Shown piece by piece: positions 1-8,685 of a stretch of 26,920 nt of DNA (its first letter is position 1; each line of letters opens with the position of its first letter). The DNA is taken from assembly GCA_002715405.1 (NCBI GenBank), contig PAZD01000043.1, positions 7,907-34,826 of the forward strand, given 5' to 3'. Origin of the DNA: Acidimicrobiaceae bacterium. GTDB lineage: Bacteria; Actinomycetota; Acidimicrobiia; Acidimicrobiales; UBA8592. A program made the position numbers and the translations under genes. Under the pieces are notes generated by a model, which saw only the letters and a program-made list of their open reading frames with translations, did no database searches and was not told the DNA's origin.

Positions 1-1199
1 ACTGTCATAACAATCGCAAGGCTAGGTGAAGTACGAAACAGGCCGTTGTAGCTTTCGAGGTCTGCGGTTTTAGTTTTTCTTGAAACTGCAAGAATTATCC
101 CAAAAGCCCCGATATTCATCGCAGCGTAAATCACTAAATATGTAACGACAGCAGAGACAGATTTGTCAGCAATAATTGACCCTTCTCCAGCTACGGCTAG
201 CGGAGCAAGGATAAAGCCGGCCTGTGCAATCCCAGAATACGCCATAAGCCGAACAATATTTGTCTGGCGTAATGCCATAACATTTCCAGCTGTCATAGAT
301 AGTGCAGCAAGAATCCATATGAGCGGCTGAAATACATCTCCTTGTCCAATAAATCCGATTACTACTAGGTTCACTAGTGCGACAAAACCTGCAGCTTTAG
401 AAGCCACAGCCAAAAATGCAGTTACCGGTGTCGGCGCCCCTTCATAGGTATCTGGTGCCCATGTATGGAAGGGAAAAGCTGATACCTTGAAACCGAATCC
501 TATGACGACAAAGGTTATCCCTAAAGTAACTACAGGCGTATTTGCTTCACCACTAGTAATAGACTCATTAATTTCTTCAAGTATTGTGCTTCCGCTAACA
601 CCAAATATCAGTGACATACCGTAGAGCATGATTGCTGATGCGAAAACACCCATTAAGTAGTATTTCAAACCCGCCTCATTGCTCTTATGATCTTTCTTCC
701 GCCACGTTGCCAACAAATAAGCCGGGATAGATAAAAGTTCTAAAGCAACAAAGATACTAATGAGGTCCCGAGCGGAAGCCATAAGAACCATACCCAAAAC
801 AGATGAAATAAGCATTCCGTAGTATTCGTTCTCCCAGTAATCTCCTTCAGCAATGTAGTTTGTTGACAAAAGCACCACGAGGTAACCACTAAGAAGGAAA
901 AGAGCTTTAATAATCAGGGAATATTTGTCGACAACAAATGCTCCTTTGAACATCGATCTATCTTCGGAGTCAATCGCAAGAGTAAGAATAGGGATGATGG
1001 GTATCAGCATTACAATTCCTGCAAGGGCAGACGTGATAGAGCGTCCTTTCTCCAACCAAATAACATCTATCAGCGTTAGAAGTGCGCCGCCGCCCAAAAG
1101 ACAGAGTTCTGGGGCTACCGCGTGCCAATCGATCGGGGGTCTTTCAAACGTCCCCGAAGAAGCAAGAAGGCCTAGAACAGAAGATACCGTGTCGATCAT
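1..1199 (-). CDS. nuoN: NADH-quinone oxidoreductase-like subunit N (operon 2), 3' end outside window
   Basis: The gene is partial: 399 codons are visible from ATG 1197-1199 (MIDTVSSVLGLL), and the frame is still open at the left edge. A complete NuoN is usually near 480-510 residues, so roughly the last hundred are missing. Conserved residues are Glu154 (IFVALELLSIPAY), Lys238 (GFGFKVSAFPFHTW) and Lys268 (VASKAAGF). The motif WAPDTYEGAPTPVTAF is diagnostic of NuoN. An AAGGA at the end of nuoM2 lies ten bases before the ATG. The residues between Met1 and about 30 are polar and Ser/Pro-rich. The twelfth-helix Lys and what follows the operon cannot be seen. Confidence 0.93.
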   Translation of the reverse strand, partial: MIDTVSSVLGLLASSGTFERPPIDWHAVAPELCLLGGGALLTLIDVIWLEKGRSITSALAGIVMLIPIIPILTLAIDSEDRSMFKGAFVVDKYSLIIKALFLLSGYLVVLLSTNYIAEGDYWENEYYGMLISSVLGMVLMASARDLISIFVALELLSIPAYLLATWRKKDHKSNEAGLKYYLMGVFASAIMLYGMSLIFGVSGSTILEEINESITSGEANTPVVTLGITFVVIGFGFKVSAFPFHTWAPDTYEGAPTPVTAFLAVASKAAGFVALVNLVVIGFIGQGDVFQPLIWILAALSMTAGNVMALRQTNIVRLMAYSGIAQAGFILAPLAVAGEGSIIADKSVSAVVTYLVIYAAMNIGAFGIILAVSRKTKTADLESYNGLFRTSPSLAIVMT

Positions 1200-1205
1200 C
1201 GAAAG

Positions 1206-2849
1206 CTAGTCCTTCATCAATTCTGCAGTTTTGCGTACATTAGCGAAACACTCAATTCCTAGATCTCCGCCTTCTACTTCAAGACAGTTCTCAACGATTT
1301 CTCCCCGTATATCCACTGTCAATGATTTCACGACGGCATCATCTGTTGTTTTGAAAATGGGTCGTGGGTACAGGCCAAATAGAAGAATCAGGGCGAGAAT
1401 CGGAGCCCAAGCGACCCACTCATATTTCTTCACATCCGCAATTTCTTCATTTTCAGCAAACTCATCTGAAGGAGTTCCCATCGCCGTCTTCTGAAGCATC
1501 CATAAGAGGTAGCCTGCTGCTAACACGGTTCCTAGCGCTGCAACAACCATATATCCCCGGAAAGTACTCTCGGGAAGAATCGATGCAGGGTTATAACTTG
1601 CAAGGATTGCGGGGAACTCACCCCAGAATCCTGCGAGACCCGGCAAGCCGAGTGACGCCATGCAGCAGAATCCAAGGATCCAACCTAGGCGTGGGGCAGA
1701 AACTAGTAAGCCTCCTAATCTTCCCATATCCAACGTGTGATACCGGTCCTTCATTGAACCAGCGATAAAGAAAAGCATGCCAGTTATAAGACCATGAGCA
1801 ACCATCCCAAAGATAGCTGCGTTAATTCCGAAATCGGTGAGTGTAGAGATCCCCAACATCACAAACCCCATATGGGCTACGGAAGAAAAGGCAATAAGTC
1901 TCTTCATGTCGCGCTGCGCTAGACAACCAAGGGCGCCGTAAATAATACCTATTACTGCTAACGCTCCTATGAAGGGTGCCCATGCTGCGGCTGCCTCGGG
2001 AAGCATAGGAATAGCGATCCGAATGAATCCATAGGTACCAAGCTTCAAAAGAACAGCTGCAAGGATTACTGAGCCTACTGTAGGGGCTTGAGTGTGGGCA
2101 TCGGGAAGCCAGGTATGGAACGGAAACATCGGAACTTTTACCCCGAAACCTACAAACATTCCTGCAAAGATCCATAGTTGTGCTGACCTACTAATCCCTA
2201 AAGTTGCTCCCTCAGATAGTGAAACGATCGAGAAGGTATGCATCTGATCGCCGACGATTGAGCCATCAGCTAAGAAATATAATGCCAGGAAACTAACAAG
2301 CATCAAGGCTGAGCCGAACATCGTATAAAGGAAGAACTTCAATGACGCGTAACGCCTGTCTTCACCACCCCATACAGCGATCATGAAAAACATCGGTAGG
2401 AGAACAACTTCAAAGAATACAAAGAAGAGTATGAGGTCCTGTGATGCAAAAGTTCCAATCATCCCTGTTTCAAGGATAAGAATAAGGGCCAATATAGCTT
2501 TCGGGTTTCGAGGTTCAGGAAAATGCCCAAAGGTGTATATAAGGCAAAGAGGGACAATAAATAATGTCAATGCAATTAAGGGGAGAGACATACCATCGAT
2601 ACCAAGGATGTAACGGCTATTGATGACATTGATCCATTCCTCATCAACTACATATTGCAGATCTCCAGACTTTCCATAATCGAAATCAAAAAGCATAAAG
2701 ATTCCCAGCCCTGCAGTCACTAATGTGGTCGCAAGAGCTACTGCTTTAATGAGTTCCTCCTGGGCTTTGGGAATGAGCATTACGATGGCTCCTCCAAGAA
2801 GAGGAAGAAATACCATAAGGCTCAGAAGCCAGTTATTGTCAAAATCCAT
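1206..2849 (-). CDS. nuoM: NADH-quinone oxidoreductase-like subunit M (operon 2)
   Basis: This is the second NuoM, 547 residues. Channel residues are Glu147 (FVFFEVVLLP), Lys238 (GFGVKVPMFPFHTW), Lys269 (AVLLKLGTYGF) and Glu411 (AGFWGEFPA), the last confirming NuoM rather than NuoL, which has Lys there. The start ATG 2847-2849 has AGGAGA eight bases upstream, overlapping the nuoL2 stop TAG. The C-terminal tail after the last helix is about 45 residues with several Glu and two Cys, but without the His cluster of the first copy. nuoN2 starts six bases after the stop. Confidence 0.96.
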   Translation of the reverse strand: MDFDNNWLLSLMVFLPLLGGAIVMLIPKAQEELIKAVALATTLVTAGLGIFMLFDFDYGKSGDLQYVVDEEWINVINSRYILGIDGMSLPLIALTLFIVPLCLIYTFGHFPEPRNPKAILALILILETGMIGTFASQDLILFFVFFEVVLLPMFFMIAVWGGEDRRYASLKFFLYTMFGSALMLVSFLALYFLADGSIVGDQMHTFSIVSLSEGATLGISRSAQLWIFAGMFVGFGVKVPMFPFHTWLPDAHTQAPTVGSVILAAVLLKLGTYGFIRIAIPMLPEAAAAWAPFIGALAVIGIIYGALGCLAQRDMKRLIAFSSVAHMGFVMLGISTLTDFGINAAIFGMVAHGLITGMLFFIAGSMKDRYHTLDMGRLGGLLVSAPRLGWILGFCCMASLGLPGLAGFWGEFPAILASYNPASILPESTFRGYMVVAALGTVLAAGYLLWMLQKTAMGTPSDEFAENEEIADVKKYEWVAWAPILALILLFGLYPRPIFKTTDDAVVKSLTVDIRGEIVENCLEVEGGDLGIECFANVRKTAELMKD

Positions 2850-2861
2850 ATCAGTTTTCTC

Positions 2862-5150
2862 CTAAACAAACACAATAAGTAAGCCAGCCAAAATTGTGGT
2901 GGCCGCGAACATAATTGCGGCATATTGGTGAACTTTGCCGCGTTGGATAATAGTACGAGTAGTTTCACCAAGACCTTCAGATGCTCTTCCTGAGAGGTTT
3001 ACTACCCCATCGACCATGTTTTGATCGATCGTTTCATATACGAAAGTTGCTGCGCGTGTTGTCTGCTTCCCAACTTGATTCACTGCCTCATCAATTCCTT
3101 TTTGATTAGTCCAATAGACAGCGTCGGCTACCGGTCCCTTTGTTCCGTTTGCAATTATGTCAGTGTAAAGATGGTCTAAATAGTATTTTTGTTTGAGAAG
3201 AGTATGACCTGCTTTAGCTACTTTATTTTTTTCTGTTGGGCCATTCGTTAACTCAGTAGCGGCAGGGCTCTGCGCGTTAACTTTAACGAAGAAATAGTAA
3301 GCAGCTGCACTAACACCAATGAGAGCAACGACAGTTGAAAATATAGCTAATGACCAGCTTGGAGTTCCATGAGCTATAGGAGGGAAGTACGTTGCCACAG
3401 GTTCCACGTAGTGACCAAACCTTTCCTGCCATCCTGCTTTGCTTCCTGAGAGAAAACCTACGGGAAGATTTAAGAACCCTGCGCCGGTTGCCATTACTGC
3501 AAGAATGATCAACGGGATGGTGATTCTCTTACCTGACTCATGAGGGTCACCATGGCCGTGAGTGTCTCCCCGGAATTCTCCGAAAAAGGTCAGATAGATA
3601 ACACGTGTCATGTACGCACACGTAAGGGCTGCTCCGATAATGCCCATAACTAGAGCAAAGGTATAGGTTCCGTTCCCTCCTGTACCTCCAAATAGGCCCC
3701 ATCCGCCGGTTCCTACAAGTATTTCATCTTTTGACCAAAAGCCGGCAAGAGGAGGAAGACCCATCAATGCTATGGTGCATACAACAAATGTCTTGTATGT
3801 CGTCGGCATAAATTTTCGCATTCCACCCATAGATTTTTTCATATCAAAACTATGGACAGAATGGCTGACTGATCCAGCGCCTAAGAACAGGCCGGCTTTA
3901 AAGAATGCATGGGTGAACAGGTGGAAAACAGCTGCAGTCCACGCTCCTACACCAAGTGCCATGACCATATAGCCGAGCTGGGAAACGGTTGAATAAGCTA
4001 GGACTTTCTTTATATCATCCTGAACAAAGGCTAATAGGCCTGCCCCTACGAGCGTTACGGAACCTACAAGTGCAAGGATATTGAAGCTAGATCCTGCGAT
4101 ATCATATCCTTCAAAAAATACGCCATATAGTCGAGCCACCATATAGATGCCGGCGACAACCATAGTCGCAGCGTGAATCAATGCAGAGACCGGAGTTGGT
4201 CCAGCCATGGCGTCAGGAAGCCAGGTGTGAAGTATGAATTGACCGGATTTGGACATTACTGCAGCTGTTAGGCATAAGGAAGCAATAAGTAGAGTGGAAT
4301 GGCCTATCTCATGGTTGATAGCAGCATTGTTGATATCGATGATGCTCCAACTTCCTGATGACCAGAAGAGAATAATCATCCCGACGAGAAGGCCCATATC
4401 ACCCACTCGATTAGTTAAAAAGGCTTTCAAAGCAGCATCAGAATTTGGTTTTTCCTCCCACCAGTGCCCAATAAGAGCAAACGAACATACACCGACTAGC
4501 TCCCATCCAACGATTGTCTGAAGGATATTTTCACTGATGACAAAGAAAAGCATTGAAGAGGAGAAAAGGCTAAGGAAAGCAAAATAATGCGTATAGCGGC
4601 GGTCACCTGCAACATATTCAGTGGAGTAAATATGAACAAGGAGTGAAATTGCAGTGACGACAAAAAGCATCATTACAGCTAAACCATCAACCATAATGCC
4701 CACCGTAAAAGTCCGCCCGCCGTTCTCCCACCATGTAAACCTTTCAACAACAGGTTTTATCCCGACAGACCCGTGCCCTTTGTCTTCCTCTGCTGCTACG
4801 AGGACGGTCAAATCTTTTCCGGAAGCAAGTTCAATATCACTGGAATCTGATTTAGCAGTCTCTTCATTTATCGCATGATGTTGCTCTTGTTTGTGTTCAC
4901 TGTGGTTGTCTGCGTTATTTACCTGGCCAATCCATTGCCCCACACAACATATGGCGAAGATGAAAGCAACTGCTATGGATACGATACCGAACTCAGCTCC
5001 TTTGTATTTCATCCGTTTTCCAAAGAAAAGGATAAGGACAAATGAGATTGCGGGCAGCGCAGGGATAATCCATGCTTTTTCAAGGAACCACCCTCCTGCC
5101 TGGATAAGCGACGTCGGGCCTTCGGCCGCAAATATGCTGAAAGCTGTCAT
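2862..5150 (-). CDS. nuoL: NADH-quinone oxidoreductase-like subunit L (operon 2)
   Basis: This is the second NuoL, 762 residues, about 110 longer than the first copy. The core is normal: Glu217 (IVGWELVGVCSF), Lys301 (VMSKSGQFILHTW), Lys474 (GFWSKDEIL), WLPDAMAGPTPVSALIHAAT, and the C-terminal lateral helix plus anchor. The extra length lies mostly in a hydrophilic insert at about residues 78-135 between the second and third helices. This insert is rich in His, Glu and Asp (NADNHSEHKQEQHHA and onwards) and is followed by VVERFTWWENG. A second His-containing loop (GDTHGHGDPHESGKR) is typical of the family. The other part of the extra length is the long soluble segment before the lateral helix (NAQSPAATELTNGPTEKNK). 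Confidence 0.95.
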   Translation of the reverse strand: MTAFSIFAAEGPTSLIQAGGWFLEKAWIIPALPAISFVLILFFGKRMKYKGAEFGIVSIAVAFIFAICCVGQWIGQVNNADNHSEHKQEQHHAINEETAKSDSSDIELASGKDLTVLVAAEEDKGHGSVGIKPVVERFTWWENGGRTFTVGIMVDGLAVMMLFVVTAISLLVHIYSTEYVAGDRRYTHYFAFLSLFSSSMLFFVISENILQTIVGWELVGVCSFALIGHWWEEKPNSDAALKAFLTNRVGDMGLLVGMIILFWSSGSWSIIDINNAAINHEIGHSTLLIASLCLTAAVMSKSGQFILHTWLPDAMAGPTPVSALIHAATMVVAGIYMVARLYGVFFEGYDIAGSSFNILALVGSVTLVGAGLLAFVQDDIKKVLAYSTVSQLGYMVMALGVGAWTAAVFHLFTHAFFKAGLFLGAGSVSHSVHSFDMKKSMGGMRKFMPTTYKTFVVCTIALMGLPPLAGFWSKDEILVGTGGWGLFGGTGGNGTYTFALVMGIIGAALTCAYMTRVIYLTFFGEFRGDTHGHGDPHESGKRITIPLIILAVMATGAGFLNLPVGFLSGSKAGWQERFGHYVEPVATYFPPIAHGTPSWSLAIFSTVVALIGVSAAAYYFFVKVNAQSPAATELTNGPTEKNKVAKAGHTLLKQKYYLDHLYTDIIANGTKGPVADAVYWTNQKGIDEAVNQVGKQTTRAATFVYETIDQNMVDGVVNLSGRASEGLGETTRTIIQRGKVHQYAAIMFAATTILAGLLIVFV

Positions 5151-5151
5151 C

Positions 5152-5451
5152 TCACCCCTTCATTGAATCGATAGACGATAAATCGACGCTATTCTTATTT
5201 CGGAAGATTAATAGGACAATTGCGAGGCCTACCCCGACTTCTGCAGCGGCGATGGCAATAACGAATAATGCAAATACTTCACCGGCGATATTACTTGTCA
5301 TTGTTCCAAATGCGACAAGATTAATGTTGACGGCGTTAAGAATCAGCTCGATTGACATTAGGACCATTACTCCATTTTTACGAGCAAGTACACCATAGAT
5401 TCCGATACAGAAAAGGAGAGAACTAAGAAGAAGGAATTGAACTAGTAGCAT
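5152..5451 (-). CDS. nuoK: NADH-quinone oxidoreductase-like subunit K (operon 2)
   Basis: This is the second NuoK, 99 residues, the usual length. The two family glutamates are Glu35 (LMSIELILNAVNINL) and Glu71 (AIAAAEVGVGLAIVLL). It starts on the base after the nuoJ2 stop. The last codons contain AAGGGG, which serves as the ribosome binding site for nuoL2, whose ATG lies one base after this stop. Confidence 0.95.
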   Translation of the reverse strand: MLLVQFLLLSSLLFCIGIYGVLARKNGVMVLMSIELILNAVNINLVAFGTMTSNIAGEVFALFVIAIAAAEVGVGLAIVLLIFRNKNSVDLSSIDSMKG

Positions 5452-5943
5452 TTATTCCTTCCTCGCCACTACAACTGCGCCAATGAGAGCTGCTAGTAAG
5501 AGAACTGATACTGCTTCGAAAGGAACTATATAATCTGCGAAAATAGAGTCGGAGACCGCAGCTGCATTGGTTACAGACTCGCGAGGTAATTCAGCATCTC
5601 GAAAGGTATCAATTAAGGCGTAGGACATTACTCCGAACATCAGGGTTGCAATAACGGCTGGAATTGTCTTGTTAGGCATGTTGAGATCTGCTTCGTCACC
5701 AAGACTTGCTTTAGTTAACATGACTCCGAAAAGCAATAGAACAACTACGGCTCCGATATAGACAAGAATCTGGGTAACACCGACAAACTCAGCTCCAAGC
5801 AGGAGAAACTGGCCGGCAACTCCTGCTAATAGTGCAACGAGCCATAGCGCGGCATGGACTACGTTTTTTGTGGTGACGACTTTAAGTGCCGAATAGATCA
5901 TGATCAATGCAATGATCCCAAAGAAGACATTCTGTGCGACCAT
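5452..5943 (-). CDS. nuoJ: NADH-quinone oxidoreductase-like subunit J (operon 2)
   Basis: This is the second NuoJ, 163 residues and five helices. The third-helix motif QILVYIGAVVVLLLFGVML is conserved, preceded by FVGVT. Compared with the first copy it lacks the long polar loop and the acidic C-terminal tail, ending right after the last helix (VVVARKE). It overlaps the nuoI2 stop by one base. nuoK2 begins on the base after its stop. Confidence 0.94.
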   Translation of the reverse strand: MVAQNVFFGIIALIMIYSALKVVTTKNVVHAALWLVALLAGVAGQFLLLGAEFVGVTQILVYIGAVVVLLLFGVMLTKASLGDEADLNMPNKTIPAVIATLMFGVMSYALIDTFRDAELPRESVTNAAAVSDSIFADYIVPFEAVSVLLLAALIGAVVVARKE

Positions 5944-6479
5944 TAGCGAGGAACCTTCCTCTGCTTTTGCTCTGAACCAGCTTCATATTCTTCAAAGTCT
6001 GGCACAGTATGCATCCACTCTCCTAGACGTTCCTTGTCATGAAGAAGATCAGCAAGTCTTAGCTCTGAGAATTCATATTCAGGCGTCCAGAAAAGAGCAT
6101 CGAATGGGCAGACCTCTACGCAAATACCACAATACATGCATAGCGAGTAGTCAATATCGAAACGATCTAACGCGTTGACTTTACGAGGTTGCCCGCCAGC
6201 GCGTCGAGGAGGCGCTAACTCTTTGTGTCCTTCAATATAGATGCACCAGTCGGGGCATTCCCGAGCGCATAGCATACACGCTGTGCAGTTCCCCTCGTGG
6301 AGTGCAATAACACCTCTAGCTCGAGTTGGAGGTGCTTCTTTCTCATGCGGGTACTGGACTGTAAGTGCCCCTTCGCTGGGTTTTGGTATAGGGTTCTTGA
6401 GACCGCCAGGGAAAAGGGTTTTCATCATGGTCCGGAAAGTGACCTTTAGCCCTTTTAATATTCCTGGAATTTGAGTCAT
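5943..6479 (-). CDS. nuoI: NADH-quinone oxidoreductase-like subunit I (operon 2)
   Basis: This is the second NuoI, 178 residues from ATG 6477-6479. The frame is open up to 6548, but that extension lies inside nuoH2. The ATG has AAAGGTGG seven bases upstream and forms a TAATG overlap with the nuoH2 stop, so the short start is chosen. Two [4Fe-4S] motifs are intact: Cys65, 68, 71, 75 and Cys114, 117, 120, 124, for N6a and N6b. Without NuoEFG in this operon, NuoI2 together with NuoB2 would be the entry point for electrons. It overlaps nuoJ2 by one base. Confidence 0.94.
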   Translation of the reverse strand: MTQIPGILKGLKVTFRTMMKTLFPGGLKNPIPKPSEGALTVQYPHEKEAPPTRARGVIALHEGNCTACMLCARECPDWCIYIEGHKELAPPRRAGGQPRKVNALDRFDIDYSLCMYCGICVEVCPFDALFWTPEYEFSELRLADLLHDKERLGEWMHTVPDFEEYEAGSEQKQRKVPR

Positions 6480-7516
6480 TATAAGACCACCTTTAGTACG
6501 CCGGTAAGGGCGATATTTGCAAGACTTAACGGTATTAGAAATTTCCATGCCAACCGTTGGAGTTGGTCTTCACGGAATCTTGGAAAAGTAAACCTGAACC
6601 AGAATATAAGAAATGCTATAACCATCATTTTCCCAGCAAGGATAAGTGGTCCGATGATATTGAAAATATCATTGGCTGGGTCAATTCCTGGGATGTACCA
6701 GCCACCGAAGAAAAGAACAGCTGCGATGGCAGAGAAGACGCCAGCTGATGCAAATTCCCCAATGAAGAAAAGCAAGAACCGGATGCCTGAGTACTCCGTA
6801 AGGTATCCGGTAACTAGTTCGGATTCTGCGACAGGCATGTCGAATGGAGCTTGAGTGAGTTCAGCTTGAACGGCGATCATAAAGATGACGAATCCGATGA
6901 ACTGGGTCAATATGAATGGATTTCCAATTCCACCCCAACCTAGGATTTCGCCTTCTGCTTGGGCAAGAACGATTCCCTGCATGTTCATCGTTCCAGCTTG
7001 AATAACGACACCTACGACGGCGAGGATCAATGGGAGTTCATAGGCAATCAATTGTCCAGCTGCCCTGATACCTCCTAGCAGGGAATATTTGTTTGCCGAA
7101 GACCATCCGGCCATAAGGATTCCGATAACTGAGACAGAAGATACCGCCATTGCAAAATAAATACCTGCATCAAGATCTACAAAGGTTGCGTCAGGACCCG
7201 CCGGAATAATAACGACCAGTAAAAAGGTAGACATGAGTACGACGAATGGGGCAGCCGCAAAAACAAATTTGTCTGCTTTGGTAGGAAAAATATCTTCTTT
7301 CTGAAGCCATTTTCCAACCTCAGCGAGTAACTGCATTGACCCATAAGGGCCTGCCTCCATGGGACCCAGTCGGCTTTGCATAAAGGAAATAGCTTTGAAC
7401 AAATATAGATAGACAATAGTTCCGGCTGGAAGAAGGACTGCTAGAAGCCCAATAGGAACCTTAATTAAAAATGTTTGCTGCCACCATGCGGGATCCAATG
7501 CAAGAATACTAGTCAT
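6479..7516 (-). CDS. nuoH: NADH-quinone oxidoreductase-like subunit H (operon 2)
   Basis: This is the second NuoH, 345 residues, a usual length for the family, with eight to nine helices. Conserved loops are FMQSRLGPMEAGPYGSMQ with KWLQKEDIFPTKADK, and the acidic quinone-chamber loop VQAELTQAPFDMPVAESEL with LTEYSG. The late loop WFRFTFPRFREDQLQRLAWK is typical. It lacks the C-terminal extra helix and charged tail of the first copy. The start overlaps nuoD2 by four bases (ATGA), and the stop overlaps nuoI2 by one. Confidence 0.95.
   Translation of the reverse strand: MTSILALDPAWWQQTFLIKVPIGLLAVLLPAGTIVYLYLFKAISFMQSRLGPMEAGPYGSMQLLAEVGKWLQKEDIFPTKADKFVFAAAPFVVLMSTFLLVVIIPAGPDATFVDLDAGIYFAMAVSSVSVIGILMAGWSSANKYSLLGGIRAAGQLIAYELPLILAVVGVVIQAGTMNMQGIVLAQAEGEILGWGGIGNPFILTQFIGFVIFMIAVQAELTQAPFDMPVAESELVTGYLTEYSGIRFLLFFIGEFASAGVFSAIAAVLFFGGWYIPGIDPANDIFNIIGPLILAGKMMVIAFLIFWFRFTFPRFREDQLQRLAWKFLIPLSLANIALTGVLKVVL
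6487..6494 (-). promoter_or_regulatory. Ribosome binding site setting the nuoI2 start
   Basis: AAAGGTGG on the minus strand lies inside the last codons of nuoH2, seven bases before ATG 6477-6479. It supports this start over upstream in-frame candidates. Confidence 0.5.
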
Positions 7517-8685
7517 CGGTCAATGTCCCCCAAGATGAAATACAGTGAAGCAAGAATCGAAATGATATCTGGGACGAATACGCCTTTTAATAACCAAGGT
7601 GTAATTGACATATTCGAAAAGCTCGCTGATCTGATCTTCACTCTAAATGGTGTCAGTTCTCCTTGGCTTACAATGTAATAACCCATCTCCCCTAGAGGAT
7701 TTTCAGTGGCAACGTAAGCTTCTCCCGCTGGAACCTTGATAATCCGAGGAACTTTTGCCATTATCGGCCCTGAAGGAATTCCGTCTAACAACTGTTCAAT
7801 CATGTTGCAAGCTTCACGTGTTTCTTGAAGCCGAACCCAAAATCGCGAGAATGAATCACCGTCAGGGTGGGTCCAAACTTTCCAGTCAATCTGATCATAT
7901 ACCAAACCAACGTTCGCATCTCTTCTGATGTCCCAATCAACTCCTGATGCTCGAAGATTCGCTCCGGATAATCCATACGCCAGAGCAACATCAGGCGGTA
8001 TCACTCCGATTTCCCTAGTTCTTGCTTGAAATATTTCATTGCCGAGGACGAGTTCTTCCATTTCGTCACAGAAATCACGCATCTTATTAACAACTGATCC
8101 TGTTTCCTCAATCCACCCCTTTGGAAGATCATCCTTAAGACCTCCAATACGATCAAAGTTGGGGTGGAAACGACCACCTGTAACGCGTTCAATTTGGTTG
8201 AGCACAAATTCGCGATCACGGAAGGCATAAAAAACAGGAGTTGTCGCCCCGACCTGTACAGCCATATCTCCAAGGAATAGTGAGATATTCGCTATACGAC
8301 TCAACTCAAAGAGCAAGGTACGAATCCACTGGGCACGAGGTGGTGCTTCTACTTCCATCAGCTGTTCAGCGGCAAGAATGAATGGAACTTCATTGGCAAA
8401 GCTTCCAAGCCAATCAATCCTGTTAATAAGTGTGGTGACTTGCGGATATGTCCGTACTTCAGTCAATTTCTCATAACCGCGATGCATATATCCCATGATC
8501 GGCTCAGCTGCTTCAACCATTTCACCATCAAGTTTGGCCACAATGCGTAAAGTGCCATGTGTAGCGGGATGCTGCGGCCCTAAATTTAGTGTCATGCCTT
8601 CGTCGGTCTCGACCTCAACGTTCACACGCGCATCGGCTGCTTGTGCAGCTATATATGCCATTTGTTCGCTCTCAGTGGTTACCAT
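7513..8685 (-). CDS. nuoD: NADH-quinone oxidoreductase-like subunit D (operon 2)
   Basis: This is the second NuoD, 390 residues. The loop GPQHPATHGTLRI supplies His39 and His43. The position 49 residues after His43, which is Tyr in the first copy and Tyr87 in Thermus Nqo4, is Trp92 here (NRIDWLGSF; codon TGG). The middle segment RVTGGRFHPNFDRIGGLKDDLP and the C-terminal ending LYFILGDIDR, with NPLGEMGYYIVSQG, resemble (from memory) the NuoD 2 type of the partial nuo cluster of Streptomyces. The gene overlaps nuoC2 by one base and nuoH2 by four. It lacks the [NiFe] hydrogenase CxxC motifs, so it is a quinone-type subunit and not a hydrogenase. Confidence 0.95.
   Translation of the reverse strand: MVTTESEQMAYIAAQAADARVNVEVETDEGMTLNLGPQHPATHGTLRIVAKLDGEMVEAAEPIMGYMHRGYEKLTEVRTYPQVTTLINRIDWLGSFANEVPFILAAEQLMEVEAPPRAQWIRTLLFELSRIANISLFLGDMAVQVGATTPVFYAFRDREFVLNQIERVTGGRFHPNFDRIGGLKDDLPKGWIEETGSVVNKMRDFCDEMEELVLGNEIFQARTREIGVIPPDVALAYGLSGANLRASGVDWDIRRDANVGLVYDQIDWKVWTHPDGDSFSRFWVRLQETREACNMIEQLLDGIPSGPIMAKVPRIIKVPAGEAYVATENPLGEMGYYIVSQGELTPFRVKIRSASFSNMSITPWLLKGVFVPDIISILASLYFILGDIDR

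Noticed and set aside
925..1768. Several plus-strand open frames (925-1209, 1231-1494, 1364-1768) opposite nuoN2 and nuoM2
   Set aside because: They lie antisense to clear nuo genes, have no recognisable domain or ribosome binding site, and their composition reflects the opposite strand.
3541..3590. His-rich loop GDTHGHGDPHESGKR in NuoL2 as a novel metal site
   Set aside because: Short His-rich segments before the HES motif are frequent in NuoL, so I do not list this one as unusual.
6480..6548. N-terminal extension of nuoI2 (23 more residues)
   Set aside because: It lies inside nuoH2, its sequence (cationic, no family similarity) does not fit NuoI, and a good ribosome binding site precedes ATG 6477-6479.
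7513..8685. NuoD2 with NuoB2 as a membrane-bound [NiFe] hydrogenase
   Set aside because: NuoD2 has no CxxC pairs at its N- or C-terminus for nickel binding, and keeps complex I loop sequences.
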